A stretch of DNA of 64,000 nucleotides from an uncultured Cohaesibacter sp. (GTDB taxonomy: Bacteria; Pseudomonadota; Alphaproteobacteria; Rhizobiales; Cohaesibacteraceae): NCBI RefSeq assembly GCF_963678225.1, contig NZ_OY782764.1, positions 1,865,001 through 1,929,000 of the forward strand. The letters run 5' to 3'. This document shows, piece by piece, positions 37,488 through 47,941 of this stretch. The translations under genes were made by a program, and so were the position numbers. Positions within the stretch are counted from its first letter, which is position 1, and the number at the start of each line of letters is the position of its first letter. The notes beneath the pieces were generated by a model that saw nothing but the letters and a program-made list of their open reading frames with translations, was not told the origin of the DNA and searched no databases.

Positions 37488-37530
37488 AAATGTGCCCCGT
37501 CCCTCATTCCCGGATGGGGCGCATTTTTAT
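37488..37530 (+). terminator. Attenuating terminator after the BMP gene
   Basis: A 15-pair stem (37488-37502 with 37512-37526, two wobble pairs) is followed by TTTATT. Located between the binding-protein gene and the ATPase gene, it likely limits readthrough so that the binding protein is made in excess. Confidence 0.85.
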
Positions 37531-37734
37531 TAGCATCAATAGCCAAGTGATCCCTTGGGTCACAATCTATCTACCAGCCGGCCGCGTCAGTGGCCCCTGA
37601 GGAACAAAGCCCACCCATACCACTCCGCACCATAAGTGAAGAGTGGGTCCCGGTTTTCTTTCGGCTGTTTGCGTAAAGGCGCGAACTGCTGGCGATGAAA
37701 TAGTCGGGAGGGGCTGATAATTGGGGAAGAGATC

Positions 37735-39414
37735 TTGCATCTGGACGAGAAAACAAAGGCGCAGGGCAATGATGGAACCGGGGCAAAAAGCGCCGGTGAC
37801 GGGCAAAGCGAGCGCGTGCCCGCCATCCGTCTGGTCGGAATCGAAAAGCGGTTCGGCCCGGTTTATGCCAACAAGAATATCGATCTGAATGTCGCAAAAG
37901 GGTCCATTCACGGGATCATCGGTGAGAATGGTGCAGGCAAATCGACGCTGATGTCCATTCTCTATGGCTTTTATCAGGCCGATGGTGGCGAAATCTATGT
38001 GAACGGCAAACGAGAAACCATTCCCGATAGTCAGAAGGCCATCGCCATTGGCATCGGCATGGTGCATCAGCACTTTATGCTGGTTGATAATTTCTCGGTG
38101 CTCGAGAATGTGGTACTCGGCGTCGAAGGTGGGCCACTGTTGCAAAAGGGCGTGGAAAAGGCACGCGCTGAACTCAAGCGTCTGGCCGATGAATATGAAC
38201 TCAATATCGATCCGGATGCCCTTATACAGGATCTCCCCGTGGGCTTGCAGCAGCGGGTCGAGATTCTCAAGGCGCTTTATCGTGGCGCCGATATTCTAAT
38301 TTTGGATGAGCCTACGGGCGTTTTGACCCCGGCTGAAGCGGACCATCTATTCCGCATTCTCGGGCAGTTGCGCGATCAGGGCAAAACCATCCTTCTTATC
38401 ACCCACAAGCTGCGCGAAATCATGGCCATCACCGATGAGGTCTCGGTCATGCGCCGTGGCGAGATGGTGGGCTCTGTACACACCTCGGAAACCTCCGTTG
38501 AGCAGTTGGCTGAAATGATGGTCGGCCGGCATGTGTTGCTCAATGTCGAGAAAGGCCCCAGCAACCCGACCCGTGAAGTGCTCTCGGTTGAAAATCTGAC
38601 GGTCACCGACAAGCGCGGCGTTGATCTGGTCAAGGATGTGTCCTTCAAGGTCTGCGCGGGCGAGATTGTCGGCATCGCAGGTGTTTCTGGCAACGGCCAG
38701 AGCGAACTGATGGAAGCCATTGCTGGCATGATCACCGCTCGTTCGGGCACGATCACGATCAATGGTGAAGTGACCACAAAGGCCGATGCGCTGGACCGGC
38801 GCCATCGCGGCATGGCTCATGTGCCAGAAGACCGCCACCGCACCGGGCTGGTGACCAAATTCCCGGCCAAGGAAAATATGATCCTTGGCTATCAGGACCA
38901 GAAGAAATATGGCGAGGGTCTGTTTCTCGATCTCACTGCAATCCTGAAGGAAACGCAGGACTTCATGGTGGATTTCGACGTCCGGCCGCCAGACCCGCAT
39001 TTGAAGGCGGCCAACTTTTCGGGCGGCAACCAGCAGAAACTGGTGCTGGCGCGCGAAATGGAACGCGATCCGGATATCCTGCTCGTTGGTCAACCAACGC
39101 GTGGCGTGGATATCGGCGCTATCGAATTTATTCACAAACGGCTTATCGAAATGCGCGATGCGGGCAAGGCTATTTTGCTGGTATCGGTGGAGCTGGATGA
39201 AATCCGCTCTCTGTCCGACCGTATCCTCGTCATGTTTGATGGCAAGATCGTCGGCGAGCGTCCCGCAGGCGCAAGCGAGCAGGAACTCGGCTTGATGATG
39301 GCTGGTATTGACGACCCGTCCGAAATGGGCTCCGACCCGATGGTTAGTGCAGAACTGGCCCGCGACAATACAGATGAGGCCCTCGTTGAAATGGCCAAAG
39401 GGGGTAAAGAATGA
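37735..39414 (+). CDS. Nucleoside ABC transporter ATPase, double domain
   Basis: 559 residues if translation starts at TTG 37735, which has GGGGAAGAG just upstream; no ATG is found before the first motif. Two ABC modules: the first has Walker A GENGAGKST and LDEPTGVLTP; the second has a degenerate Walker A region (GVSGNGQSE), FSGGNQQKLVLAREM and GQPTRGVDIG. This tandem arrangement is typical of the ribose/nucleoside BmpE-type ATPases. It overlaps the following permease gene by four bases. Confidence 0.9.
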   Translation: MHLDEKTKAQGNDGTGAKSAGDGQSERVPAIRLVGIEKRFGPVYANKNIDLNVAKGSIHGIIGENGAGKSTLMSILYGFYQADGGEIYVNGKRETIPDSQKAIAIGIGMVHQHFMLVDNFSVLENVVLGVEGGPLLQKGVEKARAELKRLADEYELNIDPDALIQDLPVGLQQRVEILKALYRGADILILDEPTGVLTPAEADHLFRILGQLRDQGKTILLITHKLREIMAITDEVSVMRRGEMVGSVHTSETSVEQLAEMMVGRHVLLNVEKGPSNPTREVLSVENLTVTDKRGVDLVKDVSFKVCAGEIVGIAGVSGNGQSELMEAIAGMITARSGTITINGEVTTKADALDRRHRGMAHVPEDRHRTGLVTKFPAKENMILGYQDQKKYGEGLFLDLTAILKETQDFMVDFDVRPPDPHLKAANFSGGNQQKLVLAREMERDPDILLVGQPTRGVDIGAIEFIHKRLIEMRDAGKAILLVSVELDEIRSLSDRILVMFDGKIVGERPAGASEQELGLMMAGIDDPSEMGSDPMVSAELARDNTDEALVEMAKGGKE

Positions 39415-40529
39415 GCGCGCAATCTGAAAAGCTGCCTCGTTGGGTCGATTATGGCCTGATCCCACTGCTCAATCTGGCAGCTGCCTTGCTGGTGTCCGGT
39501 CTTGTTGTATTGCTCATCGGTGAAAACCCGCTCGAAGCGGTCTATTGGCTGGTGCAGGGCTCGCTGGGCTATAGCGAGGGCGTCGGCTTTACGCTCTATT
39601 ACACCACCAACTTCATCTTTACCGGCCTTGCCGTTGCGATTGCTGCTCATGCGGGCATGTTCAATATCGGCGGGGAAGGGCAGGCCTATGTGGGTGGTCT
39701 CGGGGTAACACTCGCCTGTCTGGCGCTTGATCATTATGTGCCATGGTATGTGACATTCCCCTTCGCGCTCATTGGCGCGGCGGTGTTTGGTGCCGCATGG
39801 GCTGCCATTCCTGCCTATCTTCAGGCCAAGCGCGGCAGTCATATCGTGATCACCACGATCATGTTCAACTTCATTTCCTATTCGCTGATGGCCTATTTGC
39901 TGGTGCGTGTATTCAAGCAGCCTGGTTCGATGCAGCCAGAAAGCCGCACTTTCCTTGAAGGCGGCCGTCTGCCCTTCATTCATGATGTGGCCGGATGGTT
40001 CGGCATTGAGATGGCTTCTTCGCCTCTCAATCTTTCTTTCGTGGTTGCGCTTTTGGCTTGTGTCTTCGTCTGGGCACTCATCTGGCGCACGCGCCTTGGC
40101 TATGCCATTCGTACCTTCGGAACCAATCAGGACGCGGCTGTTTATGCGGGCATGAACCTTTCGCGCATCATCATCATCACGATGATGATCTCCGGCGGGC
40201 TTGCCGGGCTCATGGCGCTCAATGAGGTCATGGGCGCTCAGAACCGCCTGCTGCTGGATTATGTTACCGGCTACGGCTTTGTTGGCATCGCCGTGGCCCT
40301 GATGGGGCGGTCCCATCCGGTGGGCATCATCATGGCATCAATCCTGTTTGGCATGCTCTATCAGGGCGGCGCCGAGCTGGCCTTTGAAATGCCCAAGATC
40401 ACCCGCGACATGATCATTTCCATTCAGGGTCTGGTGATCCTGTTTGCCGGTGCCATGGAGCATATGTTCCGTCCCGCGCTGGTGCGGATTTTCACATCAA
40501 GACATGATGATCTTGGACAAGAAGCGTAA
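39411..40529 (+). CDS. Nucleoside ABC transporter permease 1
   Basis: 372 residues, about ten membrane segments, of the branched-chain-amino-acid/ribose type permease family. Characteristic blocks are AAHAGMFNIGGEGQAYVGG (about 80-98) and GYGFVGIAVALMGRSHPVG (about 285-303), the BmpF-type pattern. Its start overlaps the ATPase stop. It forms the channel with the next gene's product. Confidence 0.9.
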   Translation: MSAQSEKLPRWVDYGLIPLLNLAAALLVSGLVVLLIGENPLEAVYWLVQGSLGYSEGVGFTLYYTTNFIFTGLAVAIAAHAGMFNIGGEGQAYVGGLGVTLACLALDHYVPWYVTFPFALIGAAVFGAAWAAIPAYLQAKRGSHIVITTIMFNFISYSLMAYLLVRVFKQPGSMQPESRTFLEGGRLPFIHDVAGWFGIEMASSPLNLSFVVALLACVFVWALIWRTRLGYAIRTFGTNQDAAVYAGMNLSRIIIITMMISGGLAGLMALNEVMGAQNRLLLDYVTGYGFVGIAVALMGRSHPVGIIMASILFGMLYQGGAELAFEMPKITRDMIISIQGLVILFAGAMEHMFRPALVRIFTSRHDDLGQEA

Positions 40530-40541
40530 GGGGGCGTGACT

Positions 40542-41513
40542 ATGGATTTCTTTCAAACACTCATTCTTACGACAGATTCGGCCGTGCGCCTCTCTGTTCC
40601 GCTTCTTTTCGCCTGCCTTGCCGGGCTTTATTCCGAACGCTCCGGCGTCGTTGATATCGGTCTGGAAGGCAAGATGCTTGGAGGCGCTTTCGCGGCTGGC
40701 TGCGTGGCCGCTGTTACCGGCTCCGCATGGCTTGGACTGTTGGCAGCCATATTGGTGTCCATTGGTCTGGCGCTGGTGCATGGCTATGCCTCCATCACCC
40801 AGAGGGGCAACCAGATCGTTTCCGGCGTGGCCATCAACTTCGTCGCCAGTGGCCTCACCGCCCTGCTGGGGCAGGCATGGTTCAGCCGTGGCGGCAAGAC
40901 ACCGCAATTGCCCAATACGGCCCGCTTTAACGAAATTACTTTGCCCTTTGCGGATTCCGTCAAGGATATTCCGATTGTCGGCTCGATCTATTCCGAAGTC
41001 ATCTCGGGCCATTCTTTGCTGGTTTACGCCTCTTTCGTCGCCATCCCGCTGACATGGTGGGTGCTCTACCGCACGCGCTTCGGATTGCGTCTGCGCGCTG
41101 TGGGGGAAAATCCCGGTGCGGTGGATACGGCAGGTATCTCGGTTGCGTGGATGCGCTATCGGGCTGTTGTCATCACGGGTATTTTGTGCGGTTTTGCAGG
41201 GGCTTATCTGTCCATTGCCCAGTCGGCAGGCTTCTCCAAGGACATGACGGCAGGCAAGGGCTTCATCGCGCTCGCCGCTCTGGTCTTTGCCAAATGGAAG
41301 CCCGTCAACGCGCTGGGAGCCTGCTTCCTGTTCGGCTTCCTTGATGCCGTGGGCATCCGCTTGCAGGGCACGCAATTGCCGGTTATCGGCGAGGTGCCCG
41401 TGCAGGCCATGCAGGCTCTGCCATATGTGCTGACCGTCGTGCTGCTTGCTGGCTTTATCGGCAAGTCCATTCCGCCCAAGGCGAGCGGTGTGCCTTACAC
41501 CAAGGAACGCTAG
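40542..41513 (+). CDS. Nucleoside ABC transporter permease 2
   Basis: 323 residues from ATG 40542, seven bases after AAGGGGG; the GTG at 40536 is too near that site. About nine membrane segments. The family blocks ACLAGLYSERSGVVDIGLEG and GKGFIALAALVFAKWKPVNA identify the BmpG-type partner permease. Its end is 9 bases before cdd, so transport and salvage genes are one unit. Confidence 0.9.
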   Translation: MDFFQTLILTTDSAVRLSVPLLFACLAGLYSERSGVVDIGLEGKMLGGAFAAGCVAAVTGSAWLGLLAAILVSIGLALVHGYASITQRGNQIVSGVAINFVASGLTALLGQAWFSRGGKTPQLPNTARFNEITLPFADSVKDIPIVGSIYSEVISGHSLLVYASFVAIPLTWWVLYRTRFGLRLRAVGENPGAVDTAGISVAWMRYRAVVITGILCGFAGAYLSIAQSAGFSKDMTAGKGFIALAALVFAKWKPVNALGACFLFGFLDAVGIRLQGTQLPVIGEVPVQAMQALPYVLTVVLLAGFIGKSIPPKASGVPYTKER

Positions 41514-41522
41514 GAGAGACCC

Positions 41523-41969
41523 ATGAGTGGAATGAGCGACAAGCCCATTGCTGTGACCGAAAAGACGCTGGCGCTTCTGGCGCTGGCCACCAGCGCGCGC
41601 GAGAAGGCCCATGTGCCCTATTCTCGCTTTCCCGTTGGCGTTGCCTTGCGCACGCGTTCGGGCACGGTTCACACCGGCTGCAATATCGAAAACGCCTCCT
41701 ATCCGGAAGGTTGGTGCGCGGAAACCTCTGCCATCTCGGCCATGATCATGGCGAGTAACGAGGTAGCGGACAGCAGGGCGATCGAGGAGTTGGTGGTGAT
41801 TGCCGATCACACACCGCCCATTACTCCTTGTGGCGGGTGCCGCCAGCGGATCAGGGAGTTTGGCAGTCCGGACACCATCGTCCACGCTGCCGATCTGACC
41901 GGCATCAAGCAGAGCTTCACACTGGAAGCGCTTTTGCCTGCGGCCTTCGATCTGGAAGAAAACAGATAA
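41523..41969 (+). CDS. cdd: Cytidine deaminase
   Basis: 148 residues, the tetrameric short form. The active site is clear: CNIENASYPEGWCAETSAI supplies the zinc cysteine and catalytic glutamate, and PCGGCRQ the other two cysteines. It converts cytidine and deoxycytidine to uridine and deoxyuridine, which DeoA can then phosphorolyse. AGGAGAG precedes the start. Confidence 0.95.
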   Translation: MSGMSDKPIAVTEKTLALLALATSAREKAHVPYSRFPVGVALRTRSGTVHTGCNIENASYPEGWCAETSAISAMIMASNEVADSRAIEELVVIADHTPPITPCGGCRQRIREFGSPDTIVHAADLTGIKQSFTLEALLPAAFDLEENR

Positions 41970-42104
41970 CCACACGTCAGGGGAAACCGGCCAAGGGCTC
42001 ACACCTGCCGATACTGCATCGGCAAGGGCCGGATGACGTGACATTGAATTGCCACAGCATTGCATTACATTTCAATGCTCGAAACATGAGAGGGAGATGC
42101 GCAC

Positions 42105-42920
42105 ATGACCGTTATTGGTCTCGCTCAAGATGCAGCCAAACGTGTGCTGGAAAAAGTCGAAGGCCCTATTGAGGTCGGTATGGTTCTGGGCTCAGGACTG
42201 GGGGCCTTGGCCGATGAGGTGGAAGGTGCCGAGCGCTTTCCTTATCAGAGTTTGCCCGGCTTTCCCGTCTCCTCGGTTTCTTCTCATGCATCTGAACTGG
42301 TGGTCGGTACGCTGATGGGCGTCCGGGTTGCCATTCTGGCTGGTCGCGCCCATTATTATGAACATGGCGACGCCACAGTGATGAAGCAGCCACTGGCAAC
42401 CCTTAAGGCTCTGGGCTGCGAGCAGCTTCTGCTGACCAACGCCGCAGGCTCCCTGCGCGAAGAGGTGGCTCCGGGCGAACTGATGCTGATCGATGACCAT
42501 ATCAACTGGTCTGGTCGCTCGCCTCTCATCGGTGTGGAAACGGATGATCGCTTTGTCGGGCTCACCGAAGCCTATGACGCCGAGATCCGCGCAGGCCTGA
42601 CCCGTGCTGCAGCTTCTGCCGACATAAAGCTGGCGTCTGGCGTCTATGCATGGTTCTCCGGCCCCAATTTCGAAACGCCCGCCGAAATCCGTGCGGCCCG
42701 CATTCTGGGGGCTGACGCGGTTGGCATGTCCACCGTGCCGGAAGTCATCCTTGCCCGCTGGATGGGGATGCGCGTTGCGGCGGTGTCCACCATTACAAAC
42801 TATGGAGCCGGCATGACCGGAACCGAATTGTCTCACGAGGAGACCAAGGAAGTCGGACCGATCGGTGCACAAAAGCTGATCAAGGTGATCCGCGCCTATT
42901 TGCAGGCATTGGCTGTCTAG
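42105..42920 (+). CDS. punA: Purine-nucleoside phosphorylase (trimeric, PunA type)
   Basis: 271 residues. Phosphate and ribose site motifs GSGLGALADEV (about 28-38) and AGRAHYYEHG (about 77-86) and the base-pocket FSGPNFETPAEIRA (about 183-196) mark the trimeric type I family. It splits inosine, guanosine and their deoxy forms into base and (deoxy)ribose-1-phosphate. It lies within the salvage operon, 135 bases after cdd and ahead of deoC. Confidence 0.93.
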   Translation: MTVIGLAQDAAKRVLEKVEGPIEVGMVLGSGLGALADEVEGAERFPYQSLPGFPVSSVSSHASELVVGTLMGVRVAILAGRAHYYEHGDATVMKQPLATLKALGCEQLLLTNAAGSLREEVAPGELMLIDDHINWSGRSPLIGVETDDRFVGLTEAYDAEIRAGLTRAAASADIKLASGVYAWFSGPNFETPAEIRAARILGADAVGMSTVPEVILARWMGMRVAAVSTITNYGAGMTGTELSHEETKEVGPIGAQKLIKVIRAYLQALAV

Positions 42921-42922
42921 AG

Positions 42923-42938
42923 CATCACGATCGTGATG
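42923..42938. promoter_or_regulatory. 16-base palindrome between punA and deoC
   Basis: CATCACGA-TCGTGATG is a perfect inverted repeat with no spacer, just after the punA stop. It may be an operator for an internal promoter or a small hairpin. Confidence 0.45.
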
Positions 42939-42987
42939 TTTGGGGTGCCAGACCCTGCGGAGAATCCCTACTGGTAAAGAGAATAAA

Positions 42988-43746
42988 ATGGAACAAAAAC
43001 AACTGGCTCAAAAGGCCATCTCTCTGCTCGACCTGACCAATCTTAACGATGACTGCGATGATGCTGCCATCGAGGCGCTGTGTCAGCGCGCAAAGACCTT
43101 TTATGGCAACACGGCGGCGGTTTGCGTCTGGCCGCGCTTTGTCAAAAAGGCAAAGGAGTGCCTTGGTGGCACGACGATAAAGGTCGCAACCGTGGTCAAC
43201 TTCCCCCATGGCGGGGAAGATCTGTTTGCCACGCTGGACGAAACAGCCAAAGCTTTGGAAGACGGGGCCGACGAGATCGATCTGGTCATCCCCTATGAGG
43301 CCTTCAAAGCGGGGCGTCGCGGCTTTGCCGAGACCATGGTGCTGAAGGTGCGGGAGGCTGTTCCCGCGCCAGCCAAGCTGAAGACCATTCTGGAAACCGG
43401 TGAGTTGCAGGATGCGGACATAATCCGCGCCGCCGCCGATATGGCCATTGAAGCCGGTGCCGATTTCATCAAGACTTCGACCGGCAAGGTGAAGACGAAC
43501 GCCACCCCGGAAGCGGCTGAAATCATGATGGAGGCCATCGCCGAGAGCGGTAAGCCGGTCGGCTTCAAGCCAGCCGGAGGCGTCAGAACGCTGGAAGACG
43601 CTGGCACCTATCTGGCAATTGCCGCGAAATATATGGGCTCTGACTGGGCAACGCCGGATCACTTCCGTTTCGGCGCTTCTGGCGTGCTCGATGCTTTGCT
43701 CGCCACCATGCAGGGCCAAACCGCAAAGGCAGGAGACGGCTATTGA
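42988..43746 (+). CDS. deoC: Deoxyribose-phosphate aldolase
   Basis: 252 residues from ATG 42988. The Schiff-base lysine lies in DFIKTSTGK (about residues 160-168), and a second active-site lysine in GFKPAGGVR. It splits 2-deoxyribose-5-phosphate into acetaldehyde and glyceraldehyde-3-phosphate, taking the sugar released by nucleoside phosphorolysis into central metabolism. Its TGA overlaps the deoA start in TGATG. Confidence 0.95.
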   Translation: MEQKQLAQKAISLLDLTNLNDDCDDAAIEALCQRAKTFYGNTAAVCVWPRFVKKAKECLGGTTIKVATVVNFPHGGEDLFATLDETAKALEDGADEIDLVIPYEAFKAGRRGFAETMVLKVREAVPAPAKLKTILETGELQDADIIRAAADMAIEAGADFIKTSTGKVKTNATPEAAEIMMEAIAESGKPVGFKPAGGVRTLEDAGTYLAIAAKYMGSDWATPDHFRFGASGVLDALLATMQGQTAKAGDGY

Positions 43747-45056
43747 TGCTGCCACAGGAAATCATACGCAAAAAACGGGACGGCGGCACGCTGAGTGCCG
43801 AGGAAATTGGCTTCTTTGTCTCGGGCATCACTGATGGCTCCGTGACCGAAGGGCAGATCTCTGCATTGGCGATGGCCGTGTTCTTTCAGGGCATGGAGCT
43901 GGACGAGCGCGTGGCTCTGACATTGGCCATGCGCGATTCCGGCTCGGTGCTGGACTGGTCAGAGCTGGACGGCCCTGTGGTCGATAAGCATTCCACCGGT
44001 GGCGTGGGCGACAACACCTCGCTGATGCTGGCGCCAGCGCTCGCTGCTTGTGGAGCCTTTGTGCCGATGATCTCGGGGCGAGGCCTTGGGCATACGGGCG
44101 GCACGCTGGACAAGTTCGATTCCATTCCCGGTTATGTGACCCAGCCGGACAATGCCCTTTTCCGTAAGGTGACAAAAGAGGTCGGCTGCGCCGTGATCGG
44201 CCAGACCGCAGATCTGGCCCCCGCCGATAAACGCTTTTACGGCATCCGCGATGTCACCGCGACGGTGGAAAGCATCCATCTCATCACCGCTTCGATCCTC
44301 TCCAAGAAGCTGGCGGCCGGGCTTGAGGGGCTGGTGCTTGATGTCAAATCCGGTTCGGGTGCCTTCATGCCAACCCATGGGGAAAGCGTCGAGCTGGCCA
44401 AGAGCCTTGTAACGGTCGCCAATGGGGCAGGGGTGAAGACCTCCGCGCTTATCACCGATATGAACGAGCCGCTGGCAAGCGCTGCGGGCAACGCGATCGA
44501 AATGAAAAACGCGGTGCAGTTCCTGACCGGCGATGCGGTCGATCCGCGCAACTGGGAGATCACCGTCGCCCTCTGCGCCGAAATGCTGCTGATTGGTGGC
44601 GTTGTTGCCAGCCGCGCGGAAGGCACAGAAAAGATCGAAGAGGCTTTCCGGTCTGGCCGTGCCGCCGAGAAATTCAGCGAGATGGTTGCCGCCCTTGGTG
44701 GCCCGACGGACTTCATCGAGAATATGGAAGATCATCTGGCGCTTGCCCCGATGGTTGCCGATATCTACGCGCAGGAAGACGGCTTCGTTCAAGCCATCGA
44801 TACGCGGGAAGTGGGCATTGCCGTGGTTGAGCTGGGCGGCGGGCGCATCCGCGCAGCTGATCCGATTGATCATTCCGTCGGTTTCGACGCGCTCGCCGGA
44901 CTTGGCGCCTCTGTTGACGCCGACACGCCAATCGCGCGCGTCTATGCCAATAGTCAGGAGCAGATCGAAAAGGCAACCGCCCGCATTCGCTCTGCCTATC
45001 GCATTGGCGAAAAGGGGACGGAGAGCAAAACCATCTATGACATCATCGATCAATGA
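43746..45056 (+). CDS. deoA: Thymidine phosphorylase
   Basis: 436 residues from ATG 43746, overlapping the deoC stop by one base. The signature [18 protein letters not shown] (about residues 80-97) and [10 protein letters not shown] (about 200) are intact. It converts thymidine and deoxyuridine to base plus 2-deoxyribose-1-phosphate, the substrate of DeoB. Confidence 0.95.
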   Translation: MLPQEIIRKKRDGGTLSAEEIGFFVSGITDGSVTEGQISALAMAVFFQGMELDERVALTLAMRDSGSVLDWSELDGPVVDKHSTGGVGDNTSLMLAPALAACGAFVPMISGRGLGHTGGTLDKFDSIPGYVTQPDNALFRKVTKEVGCAVIGQTADLAPADKRFYGIRDVTATVESIHLITASILSKKLAAGLEGLVLDVKSGSGAFMPTHGESVELAKSLVTVANGAGVKTSALITDMNEPLASAAGNAIEMKNAVQFLTGDAVDPRNWEITVALCAEMLLIGGVVASRAEGTEKIEEAFRSGRAAEKFSEMVAALGGPTDFIENMEDHLALAPMVADIYAQEDGFVQAIDTREVGIAVVELGGGRIRAADPIDHSVGFDALAGLGASVDADTPIARVYANSQEQIEKATARIRSAYRIGEKGTESKTIYDIIDQ

Positions 45057-45142
45057 TCGATCATGCAAAACAAAAGGTCGAGCGGCGGTCGGGAGGCTCC
45101 TGCCGCTCCCTTTCCTGAATTATAAGATAAAGGGGGTGTCTC

Positions 45143-46381
45143 ATGGCACGCGCATTCATTCTGGTTCTAGATTCCTTCGGCATCGGCAACGCGCCGGATG
45201 CGGAAAAATTCGGCAAGCCGACCTCCGACAAAGGCTCGGACACTCTGGGCCATATCGCCAGTGCCTGCGCACGCGGTGAGGGCGATAAAGAAGGTTTGCG
45301 TTCCGGGCCTCTGAGCCTTCCCAACATGGACCGTCTGGGGCTTGGACTGGTCGCCCAAAAAGCGACGGGCAGCCGTCCCGCCAATCTCACCGACGAAGGG
45401 GAGCCAAAGGGGCTTTGCGCCAACGCGGTCGAGGTTTCCATCGGCAAGGATACGCCTTCTGGTCACTGGGAAATCGCCGGTGTGCCGGTGCCTTTTGATT
45501 GGGGCTATTTCCCAGAAACACAGCCGACCTTCCCGCCGGAAATGACCAAGGCCTTTCTGGAAAAAACGGGCCTGCCGGGTATTCTTGGCGACAAGCATGC
45601 CTCCGGCACGGTGATCATCAACGAGTTGGGCGAAGAGAGCATCCGTACCGGCATGCCGATCTGCTACACCAGCGCCGACTCGGTGTATCAGATCGCTGCC
45701 CATGAAGAGCATTTCGGGCTGGATCGCCTTTATGAAATTTGCGAAATCGCCTTCGATCTGGTTGCCCCATACAATATTGGCCGCGTCATTGCCCGTCCGT
45801 TCATTGGTGAGACACCCGCCGACTTCGAGCGCACCGGCAACCGTCATGACTATTCGGTTCTGCCGCCGGAGCCAACCTTGCTCGACCGAGCCAAGGATGC
45901 CGGTCGTCAGGTGCTGGCCGTTGGCAAGATCTCGGATATTTTCGCCGCCCAGGGAGTTACGAAAAAGATCAAGGCCACGGGCAATCCGATGATCTTTGAT
46001 GAGACGCTGAAGGCCATCGCTGAGGCCAAGGACGGGGATCTGGTCTTCTCCAATCTTGTTGATTTCGATATGCATTATGGCCATCGCCGTGATGTGCCCG
46101 GCTATGCGGCAGCCCTTGAATATTTCGATGGCCGTTTGCCTGAGTTGGAAGCTGTGCTCCAGCCCGGCGATCTGGTGGTGCTGACCGCTGATCATGGCTG
46201 CGACCCCACATGGCAGGGCACAGACCACACCCGCGAGCAGGTGCCGGTTCTGATGTTCGGGCCGGATATCGCAGGACGCTATGCCGGTCAGCGCAGCACC
46301 TTTGCCGATATTGGTGAGACGGTGGCCGAGCATCTGGGGCTTGCTCCGGGTAAGCATGGCACATCCTTCCTCAAAGCCTGA
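45143..46381 (+). CDS. deoB: Phosphopentomutase
   Basis: 412 residues, alkaline-phosphatase-like metalloenzyme. Metal ligands appear in [14 protein letters not shown] at the N-terminus, the phosphorylated threonine in [11 protein letters not shown] (about residue 98), and [20 protein letters not shown] near the end. It interconverts (deoxy)ribose-1- and 5-phosphates, linking punA and deoA to deoC. AGGGGG precedes the start. Confidence 0.96.
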   Translation: MARAFILVLDSFGIGNAPDAEKFGKPTSDKGSDTLGHIASACARGEGDKEGLRSGPLSLPNMDRLGLGLVAQKATGSRPANLTDEGEPKGLCANAVEVSIGKDTPSGHWEIAGVPVPFDWGYFPETQPTFPPEMTKAFLEKTGLPGILGDKHASGTVIINELGEESIRTGMPICYTSADSVYQIAAHEEHFGLDRLYEICEIAFDLVAPYNIGRVIARPFIGETPADFERTGNRHDYSVLPPEPTLLDRAKDAGRQVLAVGKISDIFAAQGVTKKIKATGNPMIFDETLKAIAEAKDGDLVFSNLVDFDMHYGHRRDVPGYAAALEYFDGRLPELEAVLQPGDLVVLTADHGCDPTWQGTDHTREQVPVLMFGPDIAGRYAGQRSTFADIGETVAEHLGLAPGKHGTSFLKA

Positions 46382-46396
46382 TCAAGGAACACGCGC

Positions 46397-46717
46397 ATGT
46401 GCAGAGCGATGCTTCTTAAATCTTGTCTCACTCTGATGGTCGCAGCGTTCAGCGCTTCTGCTGCACATTCAGATGACAGGGCAGATGGCAGGGGAGATTG
46501 TGAGAGCATACGTTCCATGATGCTGGCAGAGGCAAGCGCCTGCCCGGAAGATGCCCAAAAAGCGGGGGCCGACCTCTGGCCCATGGCCGATGGTTTCGGG
46601 CGGCAAATGAGCCGCCTTAAAGGTAAGCATCCATGCGGGCGGTGGCTCGTCTGTGAGCGCGCCTATCCGTCCAAACGCTGGCAGTGCCGATGGGAAAATG
46701 ACACCAAGGGCTTCTGA
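46397..46717 (+). CDS. Small secreted cysteine-containing protein, unknown
   Basis: 106 residues. A signal peptide runs to about residue 24 (SAAHSDD). The mature part has five cysteines, with a C-terminal basic/aromatic motif WLVCERAYPSKRWQCRW. I do not recognise a family. It sits 15 bases after deoB and 39 before the adenosine deaminase gene, so it is in the operon; a periplasmic role in nucleoside use would be speculation. Confidence 0.6.
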   Translation: MCRAMLLKSCLTLMVAAFSASAAHSDDRADGRGDCESIRSMMLAEASACPEDAQKAGADLWPMADGFGRQMSRLKGKHPCGRWLVCERAYPSKRWQCRWENDTKGF

Positions 46718-46756
46718 TGGAGCCTCCCGCATGCAAAGAGATTGAACAAGAAAACA

Positions 46757-47779
46757 ATGATGCAAGCAAACTCCGCTCCCTCCGGCCAGAGGCTTTTGAA
46801 GGCCGAATTGCATGTCCATATCGAAGGCGCCGCACATCCTGAGCTGGTGCACAGGCTCGCCGAGCGCCATGGCAAGAATCTGGATGCCTTCATGCGTGAA
46901 GATGGCAGTTATATCTGGTCTGATTTCACCAATTTTCTTGAATGTTACGACAAGGTGGCCGCAGTCATCTGCACGCCTCAGGATTATGCGGATCTGACCG
47001 AAGACTATCTGCTACGCAACGCTGCTGAGGGTTGTTTCTACACCGAGTTTTTTCTTTCGCCCGATCATGTGGCACTGCTCGGCATGAGCTATGAAAATCT
47101 GCTTGAAGGCATAAGCGAAGGCTATGAGCGCGCCAAAGCCAAGAGCGGCAAAGCAGGCTTTCCGATCGACGCGCGCTTTATCGTCACCTGCTTGCGGCAT
47201 ATGGGTCCGGAAGCCGCCATAGAGGTCGCAAAACGCGTGGTCGCCACGCCCCATCCGTTGGTAACGGGCTTCGGCATGGGCGGCGATGAACGCCTCTATA
47301 GCCAGCGAGCATTCGCTCCGGCCTTTGAAATCGCGCACGATGCGGGCCTTGCCTGCACGACCCATGCAGGGGAATTTGGTGGACCGGAAAGCGTGAAAGA
47401 TGCGCTCGATCATCTGCCTGTCACACGCATTGGCCATGGGGTGCGCTCGATTGACGACCCCGATCTCGTCAAGAGACTGGCCGATGATGCCATCCTGCTG
47501 GAGGTTTGCCCCCATTCCAACGTGGAGCTTGGGCTTTATTCTTCGCTCAACGCGCATCCGCTCAAGGCCTTGATGGAGGCGGGGGTGCTGACAACCCTCT
47601 CATCGGACGACCCGCCCTTCTTCTCCACTTCCATCGGCAAAGAATATGATGGTATGCAGGCCGTGACCGGATGGAATGATGATACCATGCTCGGCTTTAC
47701 CCGTCGCTCGCTTGAGGCCGCCTTCGTGGATGAAGATACCAGAGCCAGCCTTCTGGCACGTCTTGAGCCGGTTGCGTGA
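46757..47779 (+). CDS. add: Adenosine deaminase
   Basis: 340 residues from ATG 46757; TTG 46742 would add five. The zinc site HVHIEGA is near the N-terminus, THAGEFGGPESV carries the catalytic glutamate region and LSSDDPPFF the late aspartates. It deaminates adenosine or deoxyadenosine to inosine, which PunA then cleaves. Some relatives act on adenine or other purines, so the substrate is likely but not certain. Confidence 0.88.
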   Translation: MMQANSAPSGQRLLKAELHVHIEGAAHPELVHRLAERHGKNLDAFMREDGSYIWSDFTNFLECYDKVAAVICTPQDYADLTEDYLLRNAAEGCFYTEFFLSPDHVALLGMSYENLLEGISEGYERAKAKSGKAGFPIDARFIVTCLRHMGPEAAIEVAKRVVATPHPLVTGFGMGGDERLYSQRAFAPAFEIAHDAGLACTTHAGEFGGPESVKDALDHLPVTRIGHGVRSIDDPDLVKRLADDAILLEVCPHSNVELGLYSSLNAHPLKALMEAGVLTTLSSDDPPFFSTSIGKEYDGMQAVTGWNDDTMLGFTRRSLEAAFVDEDTRASLLARLEPVA

Positions 47780-47941
47780 GCGGGTGATATCAACACCCGT
47801 GGCCTTATAAGGGACGTTTGTTCAGCTTAAGGCCAGAAACCGGTTCATCAATGGACATCCATTTGACCCGGTTGCTTGCTCTCAAAGCGCGGCTTAGGCT
47901 AAAAGAGGCAAAATTGTACCATAGATCAAAGGAATCGGGCC

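Noticed and set aside
40497..42065. 522-codon minus-strand frame
   Set aside because: Antisense to the permease and cytidine deaminase genes, which have clear motifs; composition is Arg/Gln/His-rich and unlike any family.
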